64,000 bases of DNA. Source: CAITWD01 sp963842065 (GTDB lineage: Bacteria > Actinomycetota > Thermoleophilia > Miltoncostaeales > Miltoncostaeaceae). Below are positions 44,598 to 53,383 of this stretch, one piece after another. The DNA lies in the NCBI GenBank assembly GCA_963842065.1, contig CAWJEW010000001.1, forward strand, positions 38,970 through 102,969. The letters run 5' to 3'. The notes under the pieces were generated by a model. That model was not told the origin of the DNA and did not search any database. It saw only the letters and a program-made list of their open reading frames with translations. Position numbers and translations under genes: made by a program. Positions within the stretch are counted from its first letter, which is position 1, and every line of letters begins with the position of its first letter.

Positions 44598-45067
44598 CGT
44601 TTCCCGTGGAGATGGTCTGCTGAGTTCCATGCAACGACAGCACATCGTTGGCCCCATGGGGCGACCGGATCAGAGGTCGGGCCGCGTGTCCAGTGGCATG
44701 ACGGTGCGGTACGAGCGATCGGTGCTGACTCACCCATCAGCAGGGCGGCGATCGGCGCTGGCGGAGGGTCCCGCGGTCGATGCGGATGCGGACCCCGGCC
44801 TGTGGGTCTTGAGGGTTTGGTCGGGGTGATCGGTCCTTCCCGGATGCGGGCGCGGCCTCTCATGTTTGGGATCCCTCTGTGTCACTCGGCCGCTTCCGTC
44901 CGCCGGTGCGAAGGCAGCCGATCTGTGTCGTCGCAACCAACGTGTGGGCCGCCCCGCCACGAGCACCGTCGCTGGTGCAGTAGCGGCTTGCGATCTCCCG
45001 TCGGTCTCGCGACCTAAACCGGAGCCTGCTCCGACGGCGGGTGCGCCGAGCTGCCGTCCGTGCGGAC
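44598..45067. other. Intergenic stretch between the collagen-like genes
   Basis: No gene is supported. The sequence does not repeat the region before the first collagen-like gene apart from the short conserved element that follows. Confidence 0.5.
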
Positions 45068-45098
45068 GTCTAGGTCTGGGACGTGGAAATGGGGGGGT
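45068..45098 (+). promoter_or_regulatory. Conserved upstream element of collagen-like gene 2
   Basis: Same 31-base layout as at the first gene, including the run of seven G, with ATACTCG starting at 45121. Only the four-base spacer differs (TGGG against GCGT). Confidence 0.5.
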
Positions 45099-45176
45099 CT
45101 CACAGGCGCCCCGACGTCTGATACTCGGAGGGCCGCACTCTCTGCCATCCCATATGAGATTTGACTGGAGCCAGGC

Positions 45177-47905
45177 GTGAAGCCCTTGAACCGCAAACAA
45201 CGCTGGACCGTTGCCGCAGCGGTCTCTGGCGCGGTTGTCGCCGGTAGCGCGTTGGCGCTCGGGGCGACGTCCTCGTCATCGTCGATCACGTTCTGCCTGG
45301 CCGGTGGGTCAAACCCGGCGGTGCATCTGGCGTCCTCAACCGGTACCGGCACCTGTCAGCCTGGGTACACGACGTTTACGTGGACACCGACGGGCAAGAC
45401 CGGAGCGACCGGTGCCACGGGTCCTGCCGGTGCCAAGGGTGCAACCGGCGCCACGGGTCCTGCTGGTGCGACCGGTGCCAAGGGTACAACCGGCGCCACG
45501 GGTCCTGCTGGTGCGACCGGTGCCAAGGGCGCAACGGGTGCCACCGGTATCCAGGGTATCCAGGGAATTCAGGGCGCAACTGGCGCGCAAGGGCCCGCCG
45601 GGGTGCAGGGTGCCGGTACAGTCGGTGCAACCGGCGCCACGGGCGCAACGGGCGCCACTGGTGCTCAGGGCCTGATGGGCCCAGAGGGTCCGGCCGGTGC
45701 CACGGGCGCGAGCGGTGCCACGGGCGCGAGCGGTGCCACGGGCGCGAGCGGTGCCACGGGCGCAACTGGCGCGCAAGGGCCCGCCGGGGTGCAGGGCGCG
45801 GGTACAGTCGGAGCCACGGGCGCGATTGGTGCCACGGGCGCGACCGGTGCCACTGGCGCTGACGGCGCTCAGGGCATTCAGGGACTTCAGGGTGCCACCG
45901 GCGCTGACGGCGCGGTGGGTGCCACCGGTGCCGACGGAGCAGTTGGTGCCACGGGCGCTGACGGCGCAGTTGGCGCGACCGGTGCCCAGGGTATCCAGGG
46001 CCTGATGGGTCCGCAGGGTCCGGCCGGTGCCGACGGCGCTGTGGGTGCCACCGGCGCGACTGGCGCAGCGGGTGCCGACGGCGCGGTGGGCGCAACGGGC
46101 GCTGACGGCGCTCAGGGCATTCAGGGAATTCAGGGCGCAACCGGTGCCACTGGCGCTGACGGCGCTCAGGGTGTGCAGGGTGCCACCGGTGCTGACGGCG
46201 CTCAGGGCGCAACCGGTGCCCAGGGCGACCAAGGTATCCAGGGTATTCAGGGCGCAACCGGCGCAGCGGGTGCCGACGGGGCAGTGGGTGCCACGGGCGC
46301 TGACGGCGCAGTTGGCGCGACCGGTGCCGACGGTGTCCAGGGCCTGATGGGTCCGCAGGGTCCGGCCGGTGCCGACGGCGCTGTGGGTGCCACCGGCGCG
46401 ACTGGCGCAGCGGGTGCCGACGGCGCGGTGGGCGCAACGGGCGCTCAGGGCATTCAGGGAATTCAGGGTGCAACCGGCGCTGACGGCGCCCAGGGTGTGC
46501 AGGGTGCCACTGGCGCTGACGGAGCGGTGGGTGCCACGGGCGCTGACGGCGCCCAGGGTATCCAGGGCATCCAGGGTGCAACCGGCGCTGACGGCGCTCA
46601 AGGCATTCAAGGAATTCAGGGTGCCACCGGCGCTGACGGCGCTCAGGGTGTGCAGGGTGCCACGGGTGCTGACGGCGCAGTTGGCGCGACCGGTGCCCAG
46701 GGTATCCAGGGCCTGATGGGTCCGCAGGGTCCGGCCGGTGCCGACGGCGCAGTTGGCGCAACCGGCGCGACCGGCGCCACGGGTGCTGACGGCGCGGTGG
46801 CGCACGGGCAGTTCAGGGCAGATTCAGGGTGCCACCGGTGCTGACGGCGCGGTGGGTGCCACCGGTGCTGACGGCGCTCAGGGCATTCAGGGTACTTCAG
46901 GGCGCAACCGGCGCTGACGGCGCGGTGGGTGCCACCGGTGCTGACGGAGCAGTTGGTGCCACGGGCGCTGACGGCGCAGTTGGCGCGACCGGTGCCCAGG
47001 GTATCCAGGGCCTGATGGGTCCGCAGGGTCCGGCCGGTGCCGACGGCGCAGTGGGTGCCACCGGCGCGACTGGCGCAGCGGGTGCCGACGGCGCGGTGGG
47101 CGCAACTGGTACAACTGGCGCGCAAGGGCCTGCCGGGGTGCAGGGCGCGGGTACGGTCGGCGCGACCGGTGCCCAGGGCGCGACGGGCGCCACCGGTGCC
47201 CAAGGTGCCCAGGGTGTGCAGGGTGCAACGGGCGCGACCGGTGCCCAGGGTGTGCAGGGGGTCACCGGCGCGACCGGTCCGATCGGCCCGCAGGGTCCGG
47301 TCGGTGCCACCGGCGCGAGCGGTGCCACTGGCGCCACCGGGGCGACCGGTGCCACAGGCGCAACCGGGGCCACGGGCGCAACCGGTGCCATTGGTCTGAT
47401 GGGTTCGATGGGCCCGATTGGTCCCACCGGTCCGGCGGGTGCAACTGGCGCCACGGGTCCGGCCGGCGCTACGGGCGCTGCGGGTCCGACCGGCGCTGCG
47501 GGTGCTGCGGGCCCTGCCGGTGCGACGGGTTCCGTGGGTCCGACCGGACCGGCTGGGTCTGGTGCGACCGGTGCGACGGGTCCGACCGGCGCGGCGGGCG
47601 CAGCAGGCGCGACCGGCGCGACCGGCGCGGCCGGCGTCGTCCCGGTCTACAGCAACACCAGCGTGCTCCAGACGTCCCAGCACATCGTCACGGGCTCGGT
47701 GAGCTTCGGCAACTCCACGACCAGCATCAATGTCACGCTAAGTGGACCGAGCTCGCCGTACACCTCAGCGACGACCTACAGCTGCGCCTTAACGGGATCG
47801 GCAACCAACGCGCTATCGGTGACCAACGGCAGCGGGACGCAGTTCACGATCGCGCGCAGCGGCACCGGAAGCGAGACGGTGACCTACATCTGTATCGGCA
47901 GCTAG
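45177..47905 (+). CDS. Secreted collagen-like protein 2, duplicated and frameshifted
   Basis: From the GTG start, about 1.6 kb is colinear with and nearly identical to collagen-like gene 1 at a constant offset of 3760 bases. The same signal region, two-cysteine head and Gly-X-Y order are present. At 46797-46821 the repeat pattern is garbled by several indels and the frame changes. It changes again at an extra T near 46892. The last frame encodes more GAT repeats and a distinct C-terminal domain (VPVYSNTSVLQTSQHIVTGSVSFG to TYICIGS), different from that of gene 1. Reconstructed length is about 910 residues. Whether the break is biological or an assembly error in repeats is open. Confidence 0.75.
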
Positions 47906-47934
47906 TCCTCCATCGACAACGAATCGCAGTGCGG

Positions 47935-47954
47935 CGGGGGCCTTCGGGCCCCCG
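47935..47954 (+). terminator. UUCG-tetraloop terminator after collagen-like gene 2
   Basis: CGGGGGCC-TTCG-GGCCCCCG, an 8-base stem with the very stable UUCG loop, 30 bases after the stop. Confidence 0.7.
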
Positions 47955-48180
47955 TTGTGCGTGGCTGGTTCGATCGGCGTCGACCCCGTTGGATCCTGGA
48001 CGTCCATTGCGGGCGAGTGTCAGCCCGGGCGATCCGTGTCGCGCGAGCGCCCAGCGCCCTCCTGTGCAACACCCTGAACGGTCATCGGTGTCCCAACACT
48101 CACATGCAAGTGCACTGCCGCCGATGGAAACCTCAGCGCAATCTGTGCGCATGCGATTGACCGGACGATTCGGAGGATTC

Positions 48181-48756
48181 ATGACTCGGCAGCAACCCTC
48201 GACCCATGCCCGACGAGGCACGCGCGTGGCCGGTGCGGCCGGGGCTCTTGTGCTCGCGGGCGTGCTTATCAGCGGATGCGGGAGCAGCGGGAGCTCGACG
48301 CCGACCGCAACGACACCCGCGGGAATCTTCCAGGCTGGCTACAGCGCGCTCAGCCATGGGAATTATCAGAGCGCCAAAGACGAGTTCACCGCCGTGCTGG
48401 CGACGAACCCGAAGATGGCCAGCGCCGAGTACAACCTCGGGCTCGCGGAGTCGGGGCTCAACAACTACGCCGCGGCGACCGCTGCGTACGAGAAGGCGAT
48501 CCAGCTCGATCCCACGATGACGGCCGCGATGTTCAACCTCGCGGACCTTCAGTCATCGTCGAATCCCACAGCCGCGATCGCCACGCTGCGCCACCTGCTG
48601 ACGATCAACCCCAACGATCACAACGCGCAGTTCAACCTGGGGTACCTCCTCTACGAAAACGGCCACGTGGCCGCAGGCAAGGTACTGCTGGCCAAGGCGA
48701 TCGCCGCGGACCCCGTGCTGCGGTCGCGCGTCCCGGCGGGGATGAAGGTGGGCTGA
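48181..48756 (+). CDS. Tetratricopeptide-repeat lipoprotein
   Basis: A 191-residue lipoprotein. Signal peptide with lipobox LISGC at residue 28-32, then a Ser/Thr-rich linker. Three to four TPR units follow: IFQAGYSALSHGNYQSAKDEFTAVLATNP, ASAEYNLGLAESGLNNYAAATAAYEKAIQLDP, and later units ending AAGKVLLAKAIAADP. TPRs mediate protein contacts; here they would face the cell wall. GGAGG lies 6 bases before the ATG. It follows the collagen-like genes on the same strand and may help assemble them, a positional inference. Confidence 0.85.
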   Translation: MTRQQPSTHARRGTRVAGAAGALVLAGVLISGCGSSGSSTPTATTPAGIFQAGYSALSHGNYQSAKDEFTAVLATNPKMASAEYNLGLAESGLNNYAAATAAYEKAIQLDPTMTAAMFNLADLQSSSNPTAAIATLRHLLTINPNDHNAQFNLGYLLYENGHVAAGKVLLAKAIAADPVLRSRVPAGMKVG

Positions 48757-48800
48757 GCGCGCGAGGTCTTGGCACGCCGCCGCCGCTCGCGATCCGCGCA

Positions 48801-49028
48801 TCATCGGCGCCGCACGAGCGCGAACCAGGCTCCGTCAGATTCGGTAAGGGCCACAAGCTCGTGGCCATGTGAATGGCACCACGCGGGCAGGTCGACGGCC
48901 ACCAGGGGGTCGTCGGCCAGCAGCCGCACGGTCGACCCGGGCGGTACCCGTGCGATCGCCCGTGCGAGCAGCCGCACCGGCACCGGACAGCGCGTCCCCA
49001 ACGCATCCACGATGTGGGCATCGTCCAC
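48801..49028 (-). CDS. TusA/SirA-like sulfur carrier protein
   Basis: A 75-residue TusA-fold protein. The CPxP motif with the persulfide-carrying cysteine is intact: LGTRCPVPVRLLARAI. TusA proteins take sulfur from cysteine desulfurases for tRNA thiolation or cofactor synthesis. It starts three bases after the stop of the desulfurase-like gene, so both are co-transcribed. Whether that neighbour can still supply sulfur is doubtful (see its entry). Confidence 0.85.
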   Translation of the reverse strand: MDDAHIVDALGTRCPVPVRLLARAIARVPPGSTVRLLADDPLVAVDLPAWCHSHGHELVALTESDGAWFALVRRR

Positions 49029-49031
49029 GGC

Positions 49032-50195
49032 CTACAGCGGGCTCATCGCGCGCAGCTCGGCGACGACCGTCGCGAATGCCTCGGCTGCGACGATGACCTC
49101 GCGGTCGGTCGTGGTATCACCGAGACTGATCAGAATCGCCGCGTGGGTCCAAGCGGGGTCCACACCCATCGCCTCAAGTGTCGGTGAGGCCTTCCCGGCG
49201 TCGGCGGTGCAGGTCGAGCCGGGGGAGACGCACACGCCGCGCATCGCGAGCGCCAGTGCAAGGCTCTCGCCGGTCACGCCCCGCGCTGAGACGTGCAGAT
49301 GTCCGGGCAGGCGTTCGGCGACATCAGGCCCGTTGAGCCGGACCTCGGGAACGGCAAGGATGCGTGTGGCTAAGAGCGCCGTCTGGCGCCGCCGCTCGGT
49401 GGCGCGCTGCGTGCGAACCGCGCGCGTGCGCACGGCCGCGACCCCGAGGCCGACGGCCCCAGCCAGATCGACCGGCCCGGCCCGCTTGCCCGCTTCCTGG
49501 GCGCCGCCTTCGATCAGCGGGTAAAGTCGCGCCCCGGGCCTCACCCAAAGCGCCCCGGTCCAGGCGGGTGCGCCCAGTGCGGTGCCCGACACCGTGACGG
49601 CGTCCGCGCCGATGGTCGTGACGTTGACGGGCAAGGTGCCGAGGGATTCGGCGGCATCGACGTGGATGCGGACGTCCCCGCGTCGGGCGCGTACCGCCCC
49701 GATCAGCGCGCCGAGGTCTTGGATCGTCCCCACTTCGTGTTGGGCGTGATGGATGCTGACAAGGCACGTCTCGGGGCCGATGGCTGCCGCCAGTGCTGAC
49801 GGATCGATGCGCCCGCAGTCGTCGACGGCGGTGAAGCTCACCGGATGCCCGTCGCGCGCGTGTGACCGCAGCGCCGACAGGACGGCCGGATGCTCGATCT
49901 GGCTGGCGACGGCACGGCGCCCGAGCGCCCGATTTGCCGCGAGGAGCCCCTTAATCGCGAGGTTGCGTGCCTCCGTTGCGCCGGCGGTGAAGATGACCTC
50001 GTCAGGGTCGGCGCCGATGAGCGCGGCGACCTGCCTGCGCGCGCCCTCAAGCATCTCGGCGGCGTGTGCCCCGGCCGGATGCAGGGCGTCGGGGCTTCCG
50101 ATGCACTCCAGCGCCTGTGTCATGGCCGCCCAGGTCTCCTCGTCGAGCGGCGTGCTGGCGGCGTGGTCGAGATACGCGCGCACCGGAGTGGGCAC
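49032..50195 (-). CDS. Cysteine desulfurase homologue lacking the PLP-binding lysine
   Basis: A 387-residue class V aminotransferase-fold protein of the NifS/IscS type. Conserved parts: AYLDHAASTPL, IFTAGATEARNLAIKG, SQIEHPAVL (PLP-stacking His), HHAQHEVGTIQD and HVDAAESLG (Asp). The lysine motif SGHK reads SGTA, so the residue forming the Schiff base is absent, and no other lysine lies nearby. The mobile-loop cysteine is present in VSPGSTCTADAGKASP. Desulfurase activity is therefore unlikely; a scaffold or different chemistry is possible. GTG start; the upstream phosphoesterase stop is adjacent. Confidence 0.85.
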   Translation of the reverse strand: MPTPVRAYLDHAASTPLDEETWAAMTQALECIGSPDALHPAGAHAAEMLEGARRQVAALIGADPDEVIFTAGATEARNLAIKGLLAANRALGRRAVASQIEHPAVLSALRSHARDGHPVSFTAVDDCGRIDPSALAAAIGPETCLVSIHHAQHEVGTIQDLGALIGAVRARRGDVRIHVDAAESLGTLPVNVTTIGADAVTVSGTALGAPAWTGALWVRPGARLYPLIEGGAQEAGKRAGPVDLAGAVGLGVAAVRTRAVRTQRATERRRQTALLATRILAVPEVRLNGPDVAERLPGHLHVSARGVTGESLALALAMRGVCVSPGSTCTADAGKASPTLEAMGVDPAWTHAAILISLGDTTTDREVIVAAEAFATVVAELRAMSPL

Positions 50196-50924
50196 CTAGA
50201 AGCCTTCCCCGAGTCGCTCCGCCAGGAGCTCCGGGAGCCCTGCGGCGCGAATGGCCGCTTGGGCACGCGCGATGTTGTAGGGGGTGCGGACGAATTCGAC
50301 GGTGTCGTCCTCCGGGCGGAAGCAGGCCCATGATGCGCGGGGATCCTGGTCGCGTGGCTGTCCAACCGACCCCGGGTTAAGGAGCCAGCGTCCCGCCACG
50401 AGGGCGACCGGGGCGTCCGTCGGGACCGCCTCCACCGTGCCATCGGGGCGGCGGTGCCAGGCGGCCGGGACGTGCGTGTGCCCAATGAACGTCACACGGG
50501 CGGTCGCGGCCTCCAGCGCCGGTACCGCTTCCTCGAGTCCCATGACGTATTCCCAGACAGGATCGCACGGGCTCGCGTGGACGAGATGCACATCTTCCGA
50601 GGTGTCGGTGGGCACCAGTGCGGCCAGGCGGGCACAGCGGTCCGGGCCGAGGGCCATGCGGGTCCAGACCGCCGCCTCCTGTGCCCACGACGCGAATGAC
50701 TCGAGCGGCAGGTGCCCGGCGACTACGAGGTCGTGATTCCCGGCGATGCAGCGCTCGGCGCTGCCGAGGCACATGTCCAGGACATAGCCCGGGTCTGCGC
50801 CGTACCCGACGATGTCGCCGACGCACCACCACCGGTCGATGCCTCGGTCGGCGGCATCGGCAAGCACGGCGTCGAGCGCCTGGCGGTTGCCGTGGATATC
50901 ACTGAGTACTGCGACTGCGGGCAC
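50196..50924 (-). CDS. Calcineurin-like metallophosphoesterase (YfcE/MJ0936-like)
   Basis: A 242-residue binuclear metal phosphoesterase. All motifs are present: VLSDIHGNRQALDAVL, WWCVGDIVGYGADP, IAGNHDLVV, VTFIGHTHVPAAW and a final LLNPGSVGQPRD. Enzymes of this type hydrolyse phosphodiesters or phosphomonoesters; substrate unknown. It is the first gene of a minus-strand trio with the desulfurase-like and TusA-like genes, and directly abuts the former. Confidence 0.88.
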   Translation of the reverse strand: MPAVAVLSDIHGNRQALDAVLADAADRGIDRWWCVGDIVGYGADPGYVLDMCLGSAERCIAGNHDLVVAGHLPLESFASWAQEAAVWTRMALGPDRCARLAALVPTDTSEDVHLVHASPCDPVWEYVMGLEEAVPALEAATARVTFIGHTHVPAAWHRRPDGTVEAVPTDAPVALVAGRWLLNPGSVGQPRDQDPRASWACFRPEDDTVEFVRTPYNIARAQAAIRAAGLPELLAERLGEGF

Positions 50925-51023
50925 GGGTTGATTCCTTGCCGCTGGGAAAGCAAGAGGTTCGTCGGCACGATACGCGTCCGGGCGCCACTCGCGCGGTCGT
51001 TAGGATGACGACGTGGCAGCTTT

Positions 51024-51536
51024 TTGTGCAACCGGCCCAAAGGAACGGGCATAGCCGGCCGGCCGCCGCGTTCCCCGTCGATCCAGCTGATCTGCGTTGG
51101 ACGCTTGCGCGCGCCGCACGACCAGGCCGGCACGGAATACGAGCGGCGCGTCGGGCAGATGACCGGCTTTCGCGTCGACGAAATCGGTCCGGAGCCTCTT
51201 CAGCGGGGCGACGCACACGCCCGTGCGCGCGAGGCCGCGCTGATCCGGGACCGGATCGGGCGTAACGCCTGGACCGTGGCGCTCGCACCGGCTGGGCGTC
51301 AGCCGGCATCCAGCGGTGCGTTTGCCACCTGGCTCGAGCGCCGTTTGGCGTCGGGACGGCCAGTGACGTTCGTGATCGGTGGCGCCAGCGGCATCGACCA
51401 AGCGCTGCTCGAGGCGTGCGACGAGCAGCTGTCGCTCGGCCCATTGACGATGCCGCACCAACTGGCCCGCGTCGTGCTGGTCGAGCAGCTCTATCGGGCC
51501 CTGTGCGTCCTGCAGGGCCACCCGTATCCCCACTAG
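51024..51536 (+). CDS. rlmH: 23S rRNA (pseudouridine1915-N3)-methyltransferase RlmH
   Basis: A SPOUT methyltransferase acting on mature 70S ribosomes. The knot region is typical: TFVIGGASGIDQALLEACDEQLSLGPLTMPHQLARVVLVEQLYRAL, ending GHPYPH. The N-terminus begins with SIQLICVGRLRAPH, but no ATG or GTG lies in the expected place; the nearest in-frame start is a TTG about 20 codons upstream. Either that TTG is used or the 5' end has a sequence fault. It is followed by argS after 19 bases. Confidence 0.8.
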   Translation: MCNRPKGTGIAGRPPRSPSIQLICVGRLRAPHDQAGTEYERRVGQMTGFRVDEIGPEPLQRGDAHARAREAALIRDRIGRNAWTVALAPAGRQPASSGAFATWLERRLASGRPVTFVIGGASGIDQALLEACDEQLSLGPLTMPHQLARVVLVEQLYRALCVLQGHPYPH

Positions 51537-51555
51537 ACAGCTAAGGTGCACCTTC

Positions 51556-53226
51556 GTGACGACGGCGTTTCTCGATGATCTGGCCAGGGCGATCGCTGCG
51601 GATGCGGCGACGGCGTCCGGTGTAGTCGACCCGACGGTCGCGCTTGTGCCGCCGGCACGTCCCGAGCACGGAGACATCGCGAGCCCGGTCGCCATGGGCG
51701 TCGCCAAGCGCGCAGGCCGCCCGCCGCGGGAGATCGCCGCGGCGATCGTTGACGGGCTGAACGCCCGGGACGAGCTGCGGGCTATCGTCGAGCGCATCGA
51801 GATCGCCGGTCCGGGCTTTCTGAACTTCACGCTCGCGCCCGGGTGGTTCGTCGGCGTCGTGCGCGGCATCATTGACGCGGGGACCTCGTTCGGCGCCGAC
51901 AGCGTCGCGCGTCCCGAGGCGATTCTGCTCGAATTCGTCTCGCCGAATCCCACCGGCCCGATGCATGTCGGCCACGCCCGGCATGCGGCCTACGGCGATG
52001 CCGTGGCGCGGCTGCTCGACTTGGTGGGCCACCGGGTCTGGCGGGAGTGCTACGTCAACGACTACGGCCGACAGATGGAGCTGTTCGGTGCGTCCGTGGC
52101 GGCGCGCTACGCCGAGCTGATCGGCGAGCCGTCGCACCTTCCCGACGACGGCTATCTGGGCGACTACGTCGCCGACATCGCCGTCGCCATCCACGCCGAG
52201 ATCGGGTCCCGCTTTGCCGGCCGCGTGTCACCTCCGGACGACGAGGCACTTGCGTACTTCTCCGTCGCTGGCGGCCAGCGCATGCTCGCGCGCACCCAGG
52301 CGGAGCTGGAGGCGTGCCGGGTGCGGATAGATCGGTTCTTTTCCGAAACGGCCCTCCATGAGGATGGCCGCGTCGCGGCGGGGATTGCGGCGCTGCGCGC
52401 AGCCGGCCACACGTTTGAGGCCGATGGCGCGCTGTGGTTCCGGACCACCGACTTCGGCGACGAGAAGGACCGGGTGCTGGTTCGCTCCGACGGGGCGACG
52501 ACCTACCTCGCCGCCGATGTCGCATATCACTTGGACAAGGCCACCCGCATGGGCGACCGGATGATCGACATCCTCGGCGCCGACCACCACGGCTACATCA
52601 ACCGCCTCAAGGCGGTGATCGGTGCCGGTGGGTACTCGCCGGACGCGCTCGAGGTGCTGATCATGCAGCTGGTCAGCCTGGTGGAAAAGGGCGAGGCCAA
52701 GCGCATGAGCAAACGAGCCGGCACGCTCGTGACGTTGCGGGAGCTGGTCGATGACATCGGCGTCGACGCCATCCGGTTCTTTCTGGTCGAGCGCAGCCAC
52801 GATACCGCCTTCGACCTCGATCTCGACCTGGCTCGCGAGCAGAGCCAGGAGAACCCGGTGTACTACGTGCAATACGCACACGCGCGGTGCTGCAGCATCC
52901 TGGCCAAGGCCGCGGATGACGGCGTTGAGCGTGCGCTCGCGGCCCCCGCCCCGGCCCACCTGGATCCCAGCGAGCGCGCGCTGGCGATCCGCCTTACCGA
53001 GTGGCCCGCGGTCGCCGCAGAGGCGGCCGCGCGCCGCGCGCCGCATCGCGTCGTCGCGTACCTGAAGGATCTCGCCCGCGACCTCCACGGCTTCTATCAC
53101 CGCTGCCGCGTCGTGGGGGAGGCGCCGAATCTCCAGGCGTATCGGCTCGACCTGACGATCGCGACCCGCCAGGTGCTCGAGCTCGGGCTCGGCGTGTTGG
53201 GAGTCGAGGCGCCCGAGCGCATGTAG
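51556..53226 (+). CDS. argS: Arginyl-tRNA synthetase
   Basis: A 556-residue class I synthetase. N-terminal Add1 domain (residues 1-95), HIGH-type motif SPNPTGPMHVGHARHAAYGD near residue 132, CYVNDYGRQMELF for tRNA/ATP contacts, KMSK-type loop GEAKRMSKRAGTLVTLRELV near residue 378, and an all-helical DALR anticodon domain (YVQYAHARCCSIL to the C-terminus). The GTG start gives a normal length. It follows rlmH on the same strand. Confidence 0.95.
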   Translation: MTTAFLDDLARAIAADAATASGVVDPTVALVPPARPEHGDIASPVAMGVAKRAGRPPREIAAAIVDGLNARDELRAIVERIEIAGPGFLNFTLAPGWFVGVVRGIIDAGTSFGADSVARPEAILLEFVSPNPTGPMHVGHARHAAYGDAVARLLDLVGHRVWRECYVNDYGRQMELFGASVAARYAELIGEPSHLPDDGYLGDYVADIAVAIHAEIGSRFAGRVSPPDDEALAYFSVAGGQRMLARTQAELEACRVRIDRFFSETALHEDGRVAAGIAALRAAGHTFEADGALWFRTTDFGDEKDRVLVRSDGATTYLAADVAYHLDKATRMGDRMIDILGADHHGYINRLKAVIGAGGYSPDALEVLIMQLVSLVEKGEAKRMSKRAGTLVTLRELVDDIGVDAIRFFLVERSHDTAFDLDLDLAREQSQENPVYYVQYAHARCCSILAKAADDGVERALAAPAPAHLDPSERALAIRLTEWPAVAAEAAARRAPHRVVAYLKDLARDLHGFYHRCRVVGEAPNLQAYRLDLTIATRQVLELGLGVLGVEAPERM

Positions 53227-53319
53227 ACGCGCCGTGGCCCTGGCTCCTGGGCCGGGTGGAACCCGCGGCGTGTGTGAACGTGTTGTAACAGCCAATGGTC
53301 AGCGGGTGACCTGCCCTCG

Positions 53320-53350
53320 GCGTGGGGCTAGCCTCATGGGCGCCCCACGC
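53320..53350 (+). promoter_or_regulatory. Hairpin in the leader of the secreted protein gene
   Basis: A 9-base stem GCGTGGGGC with its complement, loop of 13 bases, 34 bases before the ATG. It may end argS transcription or stabilise the leader of the next gene. Confidence 0.45.
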
Positions 53351-53383
53351 TGATGCCCCGCTATCTGCATAAGAGGGAGAGGT

